64,000 bases of DNA from Dialister sp900541485 (GCA_965119665.1 OZ221974.1:372001-436000), one strand, 5' to 3'. Numbered from the stretch's first letter, positions 16,224 to 25,833 are shown. Program-made: numbers and translations. The notes: generated by a model not told the origin, from the sequence alone.

Positions 16224-17477
16224 TTAGAGTTTATTTTGCTTTTTCAGGATATTTTCAGCAGCTCCCATGACCGCCAAAAGTGCATGTTCAAAAACCAGAC
16301 CGCCCTGGAAATACATGATATAGGGAGGACGAACCGGTCCGTCTGCCGACATTTCAATCGTCGACCCCTGTACGAATGTCCCTGCAGCCATGATGATAGG
16401 GTCCTCATATCCGGGCATTGGCCCCGGTACCGGCGTTGCATATGCATCCACAGGCGACCAGTTTTGTATAGCTTCCGCAAAAGAACACATATTTTCTTCG
16501 GTGTCCAATGTAATTGCTGTAATTAAATCTGTTCTCAGATGACCGGGGGCGGGCGTTACTTGAAATCCCAAAATTTTAAATGCGGCTGCACAAAATTCTG
16601 CACTCATCATTGCCTGTCTGGTTACGTGAGGTGCCATGAACAGCCCTTCAAAAAACGGGCGATAACTTGCCGCATAAGATCCCATTTCAGCCCCCAATCC
16701 GGGAGCTGTCCATGTATGAGAACAAAGTTCTACCAAATCTGCTCTTCCGCAGATATATCCTCCTGTAGGTGCCAATCCTCCACCCGCATTTTTTATTAAA
16801 GATCCTGCTATAATATCTGCGCCCAACTCCAAAGGCTCTTCTCTACAAGTAAACTCACCGTAACAGTTGTCTACAAAGCAAATGGCATCGGGATTTTTTG
16901 TTTTGACTGCATCAATAATCTTTTTGATGTCTTCGGGGAATAAAGAGTCTCTTAGCATATATCCGCGGGAGCGCTGTATTTCAACAAGCTTAGTGTTTTT
17001 ATCAACTGACGCCGCAATAGCATCAATATCGTAAGTTTGTCCCTTCAGAGGAACTTCTTTATAGTGGACACCTCGTTCCAGCAGATTTCCCGGAGCATGT
17101 CCTGAAATGCCGATAACACTTTGCATCGTATCATACGGTGCCCCTACGGCTGAAACCATGGTGTCGCCAGGTTGTAAAAGTGCTAAAAGAACAGTCGCTA
17201 AAGCATGTGTTCCCGATACAAACTGGGGTCTTACCAAAGCAGCTTCGGCATGAAATATATCACACCAAATCTCTTCCAGTTTTTCTCTCCCCGGATCTCC
17301 ATAACCATATCCGTTTGAAGGAGAAAAATGGTAAGATGACAACTGGTGCTTACGAAAAGCACTCAATACCTTTTCCATATTGAAAAAAGATATTTCTTCC
17401 ATCTCATGAAAAACAGGTGCACAGACGGCAAGAGCTTTCTGCTGCACCTTTTTTAATTTATCATCCATTATAATCAT
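16224..17477 (-). CDS. PLP-dependent methionine gamma-lyase family protein (YnbB-like)
   Basis: A 417-residue fold-type I PLP enzyme of the family once called aluminium-resistance protein and now labelled methionine gamma-lyase-like; its real reaction is not established. The likely PLP lysine is in S-L-I-K-N-A-G-G-G (near residue 230), preceded by a C-F-V-D-N-C-Y-G-E-F PLP-aspartate segment. It overlaps the hfq stop by one base (TGATG), so translation is coupled; an in-frame ATG three codons later (17468) is the alternative start. In Bacillus, ynbB also lies near miaA and hfq, which supports orthology. Confidence 0.85.
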   Translation of the reverse strand: MIIMDDKLKKVQQKALAVCAPVFHEMEEISFFNMEKVLSAFRKHQLSSYHFSPSNGYGYGDPGREKLEEIWCDIFHAEAALVRPQFVSGTHALATVLLALLQPGDTMVSAVGAPYDTMQSVIGISGHAPGNLLERGVHYKEVPLKGQTYDIDAIAASVDKNTKLVEIQRSRGYMLRDSLFPEDIKKIIDAVKTKNPDAICFVDNCYGEFTCREEPLELGADIIAGSLIKNAGGGLAPTGGYICGRADLVELCSHTWTAPGLGAEMGSYAASYRPFFEGLFMAPHVTRQAMMSAEFCAAAFKILGFQVTPAPGHLRTDLITAITLDTEENMCSFAEAIQNWSPVDAYATPVPGPMPGYEDPIIMAAGTFVQGSTIEMSADGPVRPPYIMYFQGGLVFEHALLAVMGAAENILKKQNKL

Positions 17478-17677
17478 CAGATCCTTTGAATTGTCGATAT
17501 TGCATGTTTATAAATCAGCTGTGACCTGTTTTCACTGACTAAAAGAACAGTGAAACTGTCGAAGGATTTCACTTTTCCTTTAAGCTGCACACCGCTTAAT
17601 AAAAATATACTGACCGGAACATTTTCTTTTCTGGCTTCATTTAAAAATGTATCCTGAAGGTTCATTTTTCCTTCCAT
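17477..17677 (-). CDS. hfq: RNA-binding protein Hfq
   Basis: A 66-residue hexameric Sm-like chaperone for small RNA-mRNA pairing. The Sm1 motif (Q-D-T-F-L-N then V-S-I-F-L-L-S-G-V-Q-L-K-G) and the Sm2 motif (L-I-Y-K-H-A-I-S-T-I) are intact, with the conserved K-H of the RNA pore. It has no C-terminal extension, as in Firmicute Hfq and unlike E. coli. GAGGAG lies seven bases before the ATG. It is located between miaA and ynbB, the standard location. Confidence 0.97.
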   Translation of the reverse strand: MEGKMNLQDTFLNEARKENVPVSIFLLSGVQLKGKVKSFDSFTVLLVSENRSQLIYKHAISTIQRI

Positions 17678-17679
17678 AG

Positions 17680-18588
17680 TTATTCTCCTCTAAACCATGA
17701 ATTGACATAAGCTTCTATTTCCCTGAACCAGATGTCTTTATTCGATTGGCGTTCAATCCAGTGAATATACGGCATGCGTTTGTACCATGTAATTTGGCGT
17801 TTTGCAAAGTGTCGTGTATTTTTTGAAATAAGAATTTCGGCTTCCTCAATCGTCATTTTTCCTTGAATAACGGAAACCATCTCTTTATATCCAATCCCTT
17901 TCAAAGCTTGTGCTTTTTCAGAAATTCCTTTTTCTAAAATAGCTTCCACTTCTTTTTTCAGCCCTTGCCGTATCATGTTGTGAACCCGCGTATTTATTCT
18001 ATCATATAAAACCATTCTGTCCATAGTAATACCGATGACAGGTCCATCATACAACAGCTCCCCGGATTTACCGCTTTCTAAACTATACCCCTCTTCAATC
18101 AGACCTAATTGTCTGATCATTCTTTGCGGATCCTGCGGTATCTTTTCCGCAGCCATTTTACCGGACAATTGCTCAAGCAGGGCCTCCTTCCCCTTTTCTT
18201 GATACAGAGATTGCCACTTTCCTGATTTTTTTACCTCCGGCAAAAATGTATATCCTTCCAACAATCCCTGAATATAAAGACCTGTTCCCCCTACAAGAAT
18301 AGGAATTTTACCCTTTTTGTTTTCTTCTGTAATATAAGACTTTGCTTTTCCCTGGAAAATAGCAGCCGAATATGGCTCTGTAGCATCCAAAGCGTCCACT
18401 AAATAATGTGTCACACCTTGTGCTTCTTCGGGAGTTACTTTCGCCGTTCCTATGTCCATTCCTTTATAAACTTGGAAGGCATCTCCTGAAATAACAGAAC
18501 TTCCCAACTTTTTTGCTAAATAAACCCCCAGTTCTGTTTTACCTGATGCAGTAGGCCCCAATATCGTTATTAGCTTTTCTTTTTTCAT
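17680..18588 (-). CDS. miaA: tRNA dimethylallyltransferase
   Basis: A 302-residue enzyme that transfers a dimethylallyl group to A37 of tRNAs reading U-starting codons; MiaB, encoded upstream in the same unit, then methylthiolates the product. The P-loop G-P-T-A-S-G-K-T is at residues 11-18, followed by S-G-D-A-F-Q-V-Y-K-G-M-D-I-G-T-A-K and the C-terminal tRNA-binding region. Its ATG overlaps the preceding stop (ATGA), and hfq begins only two bases after it, so the unit is translated in close coupling. Confidence 0.97.
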   Translation of the reverse strand: MKKEKLITILGPTASGKTELGVYLAKKLGSSVISGDAFQVYKGMDIGTAKVTPEEAQGVTHYLVDALDATEPYSAAIFQGKAKSYITEENKKGKIPILVGGTGLYIQGLLEGYTFLPEVKKSGKWQSLYQEKGKEALLEQLSGKMAAEKIPQDPQRMIRQLGLIEEGYSLESGKSGELLYDGPVIGITMDRMVLYDRINTRVHNMIRQGLKKEVEAILEKGISEKAQALKGIGYKEMVSVIQGKMTIEEAEILISKNTRHFAKRQITWYKRMPYIHWIERQSNKDIWFREIEAYVNSWFRGE

Positions 18589-19364
18589 ACATCGATTACC
18601 CCATAGGCTGTCGACTGCCCTTTTTTATTGTATATTTTTGTAAATATTCCCAGTTTAAATATTTGGGAAAACGGTCTTTCTTTAACAAGCACTCTTTTTC
18701 TTGCCACATGTACAGCTTTCATAAGTATATGTTCTGTCAATTCATCATAACAGGCCGCGCCACGGAATCCTTCCGTCTTATTTTCCAACCTTTTTACGGG
18801 ATGCTTAAACATGGTGTCAAAATAAACAACATCAAATTGTTTATTTCTTTTCTCTTCGGAAAGATAGCTCCGAAAATCGGCATGCACCAATTCGATTCTT
18901 CTCAATGCAGCCGTAATTTTTTCATCTTTATCGATAAATTTTTCAAGTCCATATTTCCCTATCTCATAAAGCGGCAAACTTTTTTCCAGCGAAACAATCT
19001 TTCCCCGATTACCTAAATAAAAAGAGAATACTGTAGAATCTCCTCCATGCCCAAAAGTACAATCCAGTACTTCCGTGCAATTAGGTGGAAAAAGATCACA
19101 AAGTCTGTCCTTTTTCCCCGCCTGTATTTGTCTGATACGCAAAACTGAGGTACCTAAATGAAATTTGTATATATTTTCTTTCACCCAAAAAGAAGGAGGT
19201 TGATGTCCGTAGATAAGAAATCCCTCTCTGTCATTTTTACCTGCCATTTCTAAAAGCAGTCCTTCCCGTTCAAAATAGGGGATTTTCCATTTCTCCGATT
19301 TTGTTTTGGCTAAGGATATTACATAATCATCCGGTTTTCGTACAGTAGTAATTCCTAATCTCAT
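18585..19364 (-). CDS. Class I SAM-dependent methyltransferase, RsmJ-like
   Basis: A 259-residue protein with an N-terminal domain (1-90) and a Rossmann methyltransferase domain. Motif I reads V-L-D-C-T-F-G-H-G-G-D (near residue 99), and V-V-Y-F-D-T-M-F-K-H-P stands where RsmJ has its D-P-M-F-P catalytic segment. RsmJ methylates G1516 of 16S rRNA in E. coli. The D-T-M-F variant and the different N-terminus mean the substrate here is uncertain. It overlaps mutL and miaA by four bases each and is locked into the mutS-mutL-miaA unit. Confidence 0.8.
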   Translation of the reverse strand: MRLGITTVRKPDDYVISLAKTKSEKWKIPYFEREGLLLEMAGKNDREGFLIYGHQPPSFWVKENIYKFHLGTSVLRIRQIQAGKKDRLCDLFPPNCTEVLDCTFGHGGDSTVFSFYLGNRGKIVSLEKSLPLYEIGKYGLEKFIDKDEKITAALRRIELVHADFRSYLSEEKRNKQFDVVYFDTMFKHPVKRLENKTEGFRGAACYDELTEHILMKAVHVARKRVLVKERPFSQIFKLGIFTKIYNKKGQSTAYGVIDV

Positions 19365-21307
19365 GTTCGGTCAAAAAGCCGTCCCAGTTCTTCAGGTGTA
19401 AATTTCACAATTGTCGGCCGTCCGTGGGGACATACAAAGGGTCTTGTGGTATGGAACAAATCGGAAACCAACTCTTTCATTTGCCTTACATTCAGAGGAT
19501 CTCCTCTTTTTATCGCACCGCGGCAAGCAGCATATGCCATCATTCTGTGACGCATTGTTGCCGGTGACGGTACATCACTTTCTTGAAAAGCAATCAGAAT
19601 ATCTTTAATAACTTGTTCCATTTCACTTTCCAGAAAATCTTCAGGGGCACCCGTGATACGAATTACATCCGGTCCCGCTTGTTCAAACGTGATTCCAATA
19701 CGTTTGACTTCTTCTGTTTTTTCTATTAACAAATCCAAATCGGCAGGGTCAACATGAATGAGATAAGGTATTAATATGGCCTGTACCGGAATCCCTTCTG
19801 CCTTAGCAGCCAGCCGGTCATAGCGGATTCGTTCATGCGCAGCATGCTGATCAATAATAAATAAGTCTTTCCCATGCTGACATAAAATAAAACAATCCGC
19901 TATCTGTCCTAAAGGTATTACAGGAATAACATCTTCCGATTGCTTTTCAAAGAGAAGGTCCTCTTTCTCTGGTATCGTTTCTGTTTCATTTATAAAAACC
20001 GTTTGTTTAGATAATATTTCTGCTGTTTCCAGGCCGGGTTCAAAACTCTCTCTTTGCATCCCGTCTTTAGATACAGACTGCCGGTTTTCATCAGATTTCT
20101 TAAATAAATTTGTGGGAGATGCCTTGTAGGAATCAGCTACTTCCCGCCATGATTGTTTTCCCGTCTGTTCACTATTCTTGAAATCAGAATGATACAACCC
20201 GATATCATTTTTACCGGGTGACTGATCTTCTATAGTAATTTGTGACAAACTGCTGTTTTCTACCATCTGTGAGTGTCCCGGATTCTTAATCATCTCTTTG
20301 ACAATGGAATCAGGTGCAGTCTGGGTAGTTAAAGTTTGTAAAATCGAGTGATAAACCAGCCGGAATATTTTTTGCTCATCATCAAATTTAATCTCCCTTT
20401 TTTGCGGATGCACATTCACATCCAGTCCTTCCGGCGGAAGAGTAAGTGACAAAACCATAATTGGATATCCGTTTTTCGGCAGCAAAGAATGATAGGCATT
20501 ATCTGCTGCTTTTGTAATAATCGGACTTTCTACAACACGGCGGTTGATGATAAGTGTCTGATATTGTCTATTACTTTTAAGCAATGATGGCTTTGATATC
20601 AGGCCGGAAACCGATACGTCGTCTCTTTCCCCCTCTACTTCCAACATCTCACCGGTTGTTTTGATTCCATAAAGTGAAGAAATTACATCCGCAAGACGTC
20701 CGTTCCCCGGAGTTTCAATCACGACTCGCCCATTATTAATTAAACGGAATGCTATATCAGGATTTGCCAAGGCTATTTTACCGACCATGGAATTAATCCG
20801 GCTGCTTTCTGTACGTTCAGATTTTAAAAATTTTTTTCTTGCCGGCACGTTATAAAACAGTTCCCGTACCTCTACTGTAGTTCCTTCAGGAGCACCAACG
20901 CTTTTCGGTTCATGCACTTCTCCGCCGACAACATCAATAGCTGTTCCGTTAATATCCTCTGCCCTTCTCGTTGTAATTGTTGAACGGGATACCGACATGA
21001 TGCTTGGAAGTGCTTCTCCACGAAATCCAAGCGATGATATGTGATATATATTTTCCACACTGGATATTTTGCTGGTAGCATGGCGGATAACGGATAGCTT
21101 TACATCCTCCGGCGACATTCCGCTCCCATCATCTGTCACACGGATATAGCTCATTCCTCCATCTGCAATTTCCACTTCAATTTCATGAGCTCCTGCATCA
21201 ATGGAATTTTCCACCAATTCTTTTACGGCATTGACAGGCCTTTCAACCACTTCTCCCGCTGCAATCTGATTAGAAGTCGCTTCATCAAGAATATGAATAA
21301 AAGACAT
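19361..21307 (-). CDS. mutL: DNA mismatch repair protein MutL
   Basis: A 648-residue mismatch-repair ATPase and endonuclease. GHKL motifs are intact: E-N-S-I-D-A-G (33-39), D-D-G-S-G-M (59-64), R-H-A-T-S-K (75-80) and G-F-R-G-E-A-L (94-100). A low-complexity linker covers about 335-455. The C-terminal nuclease domain has D-Q-H-A-A-H-E-R-I-R-Y-D (486-497), A-C-R-G-A-I and C-P-H-G-R-P. The endonuclease consensus ends in Glu, but here position 497 is Asp. The rest of the site looks functional, as expected for a bacterium without MutH. The ATG overlaps the mutS stop (TAATG). Confidence 0.97.
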   Translation of the reverse strand: MSFIHILDEATSNQIAAGEVVERPVNAVKELVENSIDAGAHEIEVEIADGGMSYIRVTDDGSGMSPEDVKLSVIRHATSKISSVENIYHISSLGFRGEALPSIMSVSRSTITTRRAEDINGTAIDVVGGEVHEPKSVGAPEGTTVEVRELFYNVPARKKFLKSERTESSRINSMVGKIALANPDIAFRLINNGRVVIETPGNGRLADVISSLYGIKTTGEMLEVEGERDDVSVSGLISKPSLLKSNRQYQTLIINRRVVESPIITKAADNAYHSLLPKNGYPIMVLSLTLPPEGLDVNVHPQKREIKFDDEQKIFRLVYHSILQTLTTQTAPDSIVKEMIKNPGHSQMVENSSLSQITIEDQSPGKNDIGLYHSDFKNSEQTGKQSWREVADSYKASPTNLFKKSDENRQSVSKDGMQRESFEPGLETAEILSKQTVFINETETIPEKEDLLFEKQSEDVIPVIPLGQIADCFILCQHGKDLFIIDQHAAHERIRYDRLAAKAEGIPVQAILIPYLIHVDPADLDLLIEKTEEVKRIGITFEQAGPDVIRITGAPEDFLESEMEQVIKDILIAFQESDVPSPATMRHRMMAYAACRGAIKRGDPLNVRQMKELVSDLFHTTRPFVCPHGRPTIVKFTPEELGRLFDRT

Positions 21308-23868
21308 TAACTCCCCTCCTTTGCCTCTTTACTGAGTCTGAATAAAATTTCCATAGCTTCAATAGGTGTTTTACTCATAACATCCAAGTCTGCTAATTCC
21401 GAGATAATAGGTGAAGTAAACAATCCTAAAGAAGCCGGCTCTTCTTCTTTTTTATATGCAGGTATTCCTCCTGCTTTTTCTATTTCAAGTCCTTCCAAAA
21501 TTTCATCTGCCCTCTTCAATAAAGATTCCGGCAATCCGGCTAATCTCGCCACATGGATTCCGTAACTTCTGTCCGCACTTCCCGGAACAATTCTTCTAAG
21601 AAAAGTTATATCCTTCCCTCTTTCTTTTACCGTAACTGTATAGTTCTTTATTTTCGAACTGTAATCAGCCATATCTGCCAGTTCATGATAATGTGTGGCA
21701 AACAGTGTATATGCATGAATTTTAGTATCCAAATACTCCACTACCGCACGGGCTATACTCATGCCGTCATACGTGCTTGTTCCCCGCCCGATTTCATCCA
21801 GTAGTATCAGACTGTTTGCTGTTGCATTTTTTAAAATATGGGAGACTTCTTTCATCTCCACCATAAAAGTACTTTGTCCGGTAGAAATATCATCAGCAGC
21901 ACCCACTCTGGTAAATATACGGTCTACCGGTGACAAAGATGCCTTTTTTGCCGGAATAAAGGATCCCGTTTGCGCCATAATAATAAGTACTGCGACCTGC
22001 CTCATGTATGTGGATTTACCTGCCATATTAGGCCCGGTAATGATTAATGTTTCCTTATCTCTATGATTCAGTTCCGTATCATTGGGTACAAACATTTCTC
22101 TTTTTAATGCATGCTCCACCATAGGATGACGCCCGTTATGGATAGAAATATAGCTTTCTTTTCCACTTGTAATTTCCGGTTTAATATAACGGTCTGTCAA
22201 TGCCGCCCTTGCTAAGCTGGCTAAGCAATCTAATGAAGCCAAAGACCGTGCTGTTTTTTGCATATCTGCAATAAACGGACGGATTTGGGCTTTGACTTCT
22301 TGATATATTTTTAACTCCAGCTCTTCTGTTTTTTCCTTAGCAGACAATGCCTTCGCTTCAAACTCTTTCAATTCCGGTGTAATGTATCTTTCGGCATTAA
22401 CTAATGTCTGCTTTCTCATATAATAAGATGGAATAGGAATTTTATTGGCATTTGTAATTTCAAAATAATAGCCAAATACATTATTGAATCCGATTTTAAG
22501 TTTAATTCCGGTTTTTTCTTTTTCCCGTTCTTCTAAATCGGCAATCCATTTTCTGCTGTTTTCTGCCAGAGACCTGACTTCATCCAATTCCGAAGAATAC
22601 CCCTCACGGATATATTTACCATCCCTGATATTTCCTGTTCCGTTTTCGTTCATAGAACGGTTTAATAAATCATAGACATCCGTGTGACAGGCCACCTGAG
22701 CATTCAGTTTCTTTAGAATGACAGAAGATGCTCCGGCAAGTAATTCCTTAATTTGTGGAATAACCCCCAAAGACATCTTCAACGCCAGTAAATCTTTAGG
22801 CGATGTTGTATTCGCTTCTATACGGGATAGAATTCTTTCAAAGTCAAAAATACGAGACAGGTAGTCCTCAAGCTTAGCCAATTCTGTCATATGAGCAGTC
22901 AGCTCTTCTATGCCGTTCTGACGAAGCAAGATTCTGTTTACATCAGATAACGGCCGTTCAAGCCATCTTCGTAAAAGACGTGCACCCATTGCGGTATGCG
23001 TATGGTCTAAAATTTCAAGAAGCGTTCCCCGTCGTCCCCCATCTCTCATATTTTTCGTAATTTCTAAATTCCGTAGACAATCTTCTCCCAACAAAAGGGA
23101 ATTTTCTTCCCTGATTGGTAACACTGAATGAAATTCCGGTATGTCAGTTTTCATGACCTCTTTCAAATACATTTTCAGCCAGGACAAAACTTTTTCAATA
23201 TCCGGATCCTCTATATCGGCTGCAACAGTCGGAATATCTGATACCTCTATTTCTTTTTGACAGCGACTTAAAAGACAACCGTCCAGACGCGCCTGGCAAT
23301 ATGTTTCTATCTGATTATACATATTGTCACTGACGCGACAGACCGCTTCTGCAGGGGCATAAATTGAAAGCATGTCGAAAAAGGCATCTGTCTCTTTTTT
23401 CTTGTCCCAAATTCCCCACCAGCATTCTCCGGTAGATACATCGGCCACGACTGCATTTATTTTCTTTTCTGCCTCATAAATATATACGAGATAATTATTT
23501 GACTGGTCAGCAATAGCATTCTCAAATAAAATAGTTCCCGGTGTAATAACACGTATCACATCACGTTTCACCAGTCCCTTAGCTTTTTTGGGGTCCTCCA
23601 TCTGCTCACAAATTGCTACTTTATAACCCTTTTGAATGAGCCTGTATATATATGTCTCTGCCGCATGATAGGGAACTCCGCACATAGGGACTCTTCCTTC
23701 CGGTCCTGCATTTTTACCTGTCAGCGTCAGTTCTAATTCATGAGAAACTGTTTTTGCATCATCATAAAAAAGTTCATAAAAATCACCAAGCCGATAAAAT
23801 AGAAGTGCATCTTTATATTCATTTTTTACAGATTTATACTGCTCCATAAGCGGTGATTTAGCTGCCAT
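21307..23868 (-). CDS. mutS: DNA mismatch repair protein MutS
   Basis: An 853-residue protein that recognises mismatches and recruits MutL. The mismatch-probing F-Y-E motif lies in G-D-F-Y-E-L-F near residue 31. The ATPase has G-P-N-M-A-G-K-S-T (Walker A, near 613), D-E-I-G-R-G-T-S-T (Walker B) and T-H-Y-H-E-L. The C-terminal helix-turn-helix region is present, and the length is typical of MutS1. GGAGTG precedes the ATG. It lies five bases after miaB and overlaps mutL by one base. Confidence 0.98.
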   Translation of the reverse strand: MAAKSPLMEQYKSVKNEYKDALLFYRLGDFYELFYDDAKTVSHELELTLTGKNAGPEGRVPMCGVPYHAAETYIYRLIQKGYKVAICEQMEDPKKAKGLVKRDVIRVITPGTILFENAIADQSNNYLVYIYEAEKKINAVVADVSTGECWWGIWDKKKETDAFFDMLSIYAPAEAVCRVSDNMYNQIETYCQARLDGCLLSRCQKEIEVSDIPTVAADIEDPDIEKVLSWLKMYLKEVMKTDIPEFHSVLPIREENSLLLGEDCLRNLEITKNMRDGGRRGTLLEILDHTHTAMGARLLRRWLERPLSDVNRILLRQNGIEELTAHMTELAKLEDYLSRIFDFERILSRIEANTTSPKDLLALKMSLGVIPQIKELLAGASSVILKKLNAQVACHTDVYDLLNRSMNENGTGNIRDGKYIREGYSSELDEVRSLAENSRKWIADLEEREKEKTGIKLKIGFNNVFGYYFEITNANKIPIPSYYMRKQTLVNAERYITPELKEFEAKALSAKEKTEELELKIYQEVKAQIRPFIADMQKTARSLASLDCLASLARAALTDRYIKPEITSGKESYISIHNGRHPMVEHALKREMFVPNDTELNHRDKETLIITGPNMAGKSTYMRQVAVLIIMAQTGSFIPAKKASLSPVDRIFTRVGAADDISTGQSTFMVEMKEVSHILKNATANSLILLDEIGRGTSTYDGMSIARAVVEYLDTKIHAYTLFATHYHELADMADYSSKIKNYTVTVKERGKDITFLRRIVPGSADRSYGIHVARLAGLPESLLKRADEILEGLEIEKAGGIPAYKKEEEPASLGLFTSPIISELADLDVMSKTPIEAMEILFRLSKEAKEGS

Positions 23869-23873
23869 TTATC

Positions 23874-25214
23874 TCACTCCGTAATTATTCCTTTAAGAAT
23901 CCATGTCTGCCCGACATCCACTTTTACATTCACCGTATCTCCTACTGATAGATTTTCAGGTTTTGGGAAAATAATCATTTTGTTCCCGGAAGTACGGCCA
24001 AACCAATTTTCAGCGTTTTGTTTTGTCGGTCCCTCTGCAATGACCTCATACGTTTTTCCTATCATTTGTTGATTAAGTTCTAAACTGATTTCATTTTGTA
24101 TATTCATCAATTCCTGCAATCGTCTATGTTTGGTCTCATCATCTATCTGGTCTTCCATCCTTGCCGCCGGTGTTCCTCTTCTTGGCGAATAAATAAAAGT
24201 ATAGGCCGAATCAAAACGCACCTCTTTTAATAACGCCAACGTTTCCCGGTGCATATCTTCCGTTTCCCCGGGAAATCCTGTAATTAAATCTGTAGTCACT
24301 ACCACATCATTTATTTTCTCTCTTACATAGGCCAACAATTCTTTAAAATGCTCTACCGTATATCCCCTGTTCATTTGCCTAAGCATTTCATTAGAGCCAT
24401 GCTGTACGGGAAGATGCATATGATGAACCACTTTAGGTGATTCTGCCATAGCATCTACCATAGAAAATGACATGTCTCTCGGATGTGAAGTCATATAACG
24501 GACTCTGTCAATCCCATCAATTTTATCAATCGCTCGGATTAAATCCCCAAAATCCGTTCCATTACGGAAATCAAGGCCATAAGAGTTTACATTTTGTCCA
24601 AGTAATGTGATTTCCTTATACCCTTCCCCGGCAAGCTCTTTCACTTCCCTGCAAATATCTTCAATAGTACGGCTTGTTTCTCTGCCACGAACATAAGGAA
24701 CTATGCAATACGTACAGAATTTATTACACCCTTGCATAATAGGTACCCACGCAAAAATCTTGCTTTTTCTCACGGAATGAAGCTCACTATAGTCATTCAC
24801 GCGCTGAGGATTCATTTGTGTCATAACCACATGAGAACCCTCTGCATCCTCACGGGAAAGAATATCTTTTAAATCATGAATATGGTAAGGACCGATAACG
24901 AAATCAATTACCGGCATACGGGAAATTAATTTTCCTTTGCTTTCCTGTGCCATACAGCCGGCAATGCCAAGAAGAACGCCGGGTTTAGATTCTTTGAGCT
25001 TTTTAACTTCACCGATTTTTCCATATACTTTTTCTTCTGCATTTTGCCTGATGCTGCAAGTATTTAAGATAACAACATCTGCCTCTTTTAAATCTTTTGC
25101 AGGTCTGTATCCCATCTCTTCCAATTGCCCGCTGATACGTTCTGTATCGCTTTCATTCATCTGGCAGCCATAGGTTTCAACAAAATATTTTTTATCAGGT
25201 CGTTCCAGTCCCAC
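23874..25214 (-). CDS. miaB: tRNA-2-methylthio-N6-dimethylallyladenosine synthase
   Basis: A 446-residue radical-SAM methylthiotransferase acting on i6A37 made by MiaA. The N-terminal UPF0004 domain has C-Q-M-N-E-S-D-T, N-T-C-S-I-R and G-C-M-A-Q (second cluster cysteines). The radical-SAM motif is G-C-N-K-F-C-T-Y-C-I-V-P-Y-V-R-G-R-E (near residue 157). A C-terminal TRAM domain runs from about 375. The start codon is GTG at 25214, with AGGGGG six bases before it. It leads the miaB-mutS-mutL-methyltransferase-miaA-hfq-ynbB unit; placing both enzymes of one tRNA modification together is sensible. Confidence 0.97.
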   Translation of the reverse strand: MGLERPDKKYFVETYGCQMNESDTERISGQLEEMGYRPAKDLKEADVVILNTCSIRQNAEEKVYGKIGEVKKLKESKPGVLLGIAGCMAQESKGKLISRMPVIDFVIGPYHIHDLKDILSREDAEGSHVVMTQMNPQRVNDYSELHSVRKSKIFAWVPIMQGCNKFCTYCIVPYVRGRETSRTIEDICREVKELAGEGYKEITLLGQNVNSYGLDFRNGTDFGDLIRAIDKIDGIDRVRYMTSHPRDMSFSMVDAMAESPKVVHHMHLPVQHGSNEMLRQMNRGYTVEHFKELLAYVREKINDVVVTTDLITGFPGETEDMHRETLALLKEVRFDSAYTFIYSPRRGTPAARMEDQIDDETKHRRLQELMNIQNEISLELNQQMIGKTYEVIAEGPTKQNAENWFGRTSGNKMIIFPKPENLSVGDTVNVKVDVGQTWILKGIITE

Positions 25215-25249
25215 GACAATCCCCCTTAAACTTTTCTGCTTGATATTTA

Positions 25250-25258
25250 ATTATACCA
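25250..25258 (-). promoter_or_regulatory. Extended -10 promoter element for the miaB operon
   Basis: TGGTATAAT, a perfect -10 with the extended TG, about 36 bases before the miaB GTG. A matching -35 is not obvious. Confidence 0.5.
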
Positions 25259-25354
25259 TAGTACATTTGAAAAAGAGGCCAATCTGAAAAGCGCTCTGCT
25301 CTCATAAATTGCCCTCATCATTATAGTTAACAGCTTCTGCGGAAATTCTGTTAC

Positions 25355-25411
25355 AAAAATAAATCCGGACTCCCTTTTCTGCTGTTTTCTGCCAGATAAA
25401 GAGTCCGGATA
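25355..25411 (-). terminator. Terminator after tRNA-Lys
   Basis: Minus-strand arms ATCCGGACTC and GAGTCCGGAT are perfect complements around a 28-base loop, followed by TTATTTTTG. It lies 10 bases after the tRNA end. Confidence 0.8.
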
Positions 25412-25420
25412 AGAATACTC

Positions 25421-25496
25421 TGGTGGATCATCAGGGGTTCGAACCCCGGACACCCTGATTAAGAGTCAGGTGCTCTGCCAACTGAGCTAATGATCC
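25421..25496 (-). tRNA. tRNA-Lys (anticodon CTT)
   Basis: A 76-base cloverleaf read on the minus strand. Acceptor arm GGATCAT pairs with ATGATCC, discriminator A and an encoded CCA follow. The anticodon stem is CCTGA/TCAGG with loop CTCTTAA, so the anticodon is CTT, reading AAG. The T arm is CGGGG/CCCTG with TTCGAAC. It has its own promoter and terminator. Confidence 0.96.
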
Positions 25497-25510
25497 ATTC
25501 AACGAAAAAC

Positions 25511-25539
25511 ATTATATCATCGAGATTATGTATTGTCAA
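25511..25539 (-). promoter_or_regulatory. Consensus promoter for tRNA-Lys
   Basis: Perfect TTGACA (25534-25539) and TATAAT (25511-25516) with a 17-base spacer; the -10 is 14 bases before the mature tRNA. Confidence 0.88.
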
Positions 25540-25587
25540 ACACTTTTTAGTCGGGCAATCTAAAAATAAATCTGTATTTTCTCCCCC

Positions 25588-25833
25588 TTAATAATGAATA
25601 CCGTATTTGGATTTTAATCCATTGATGTCATCCCGCATTTCCTCATTACATCTGTCTATCGCAGCTTTTAAATTGGGGGTTTCTCTTTCTGTCAAAAGTT
25701 TCTTTTTTGCACTGGCCAACTTATAAATCCGAGCCAATTCTTTTTTATAATTACTCATCAACGCTTCCAAATCTTGTTCGGTAAAATCGTCTGTTTCCAA
25801 ACTCTCCGATTGATTCTTTTTTACTTCTTTCAT
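25588..25833 (-). CDS. Small charged protein of unknown function
   Basis: An 81-residue protein, highly charged (many E and K) and predicted to be mostly helical, with a likely coiled coil in the middle (L-M-S-N-Y-K-K-E-L-A-R-I-Y-K-L-A). It has no cysteine pair, signal peptide or membrane segment. I do not recognise a family. AGGAGG lies four bases before the ATG, which supports translation. It sits between the tRNA-Lys promoter and the tRNA-Arg promoter, outside any operon, with no clear promoter of its own in the 50 bases before the oppositely oriented tRNA-Arg promoter. Confidence 0.65.
   Translation of the reverse strand: MKEVKKNQSESLETDDFTEQDLEALMSNYKKELARIYKLASAKKKLLTERETPNLKAAIDRCNEEMRDDINGLKSKYGIHY

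Noticed and set aside
25247..25453. 68-residue minus-strand frame overlapping tRNA-Lys
   Set aside because: It reads through the tRNA and its terminator; no ribosome-binding site and no family.
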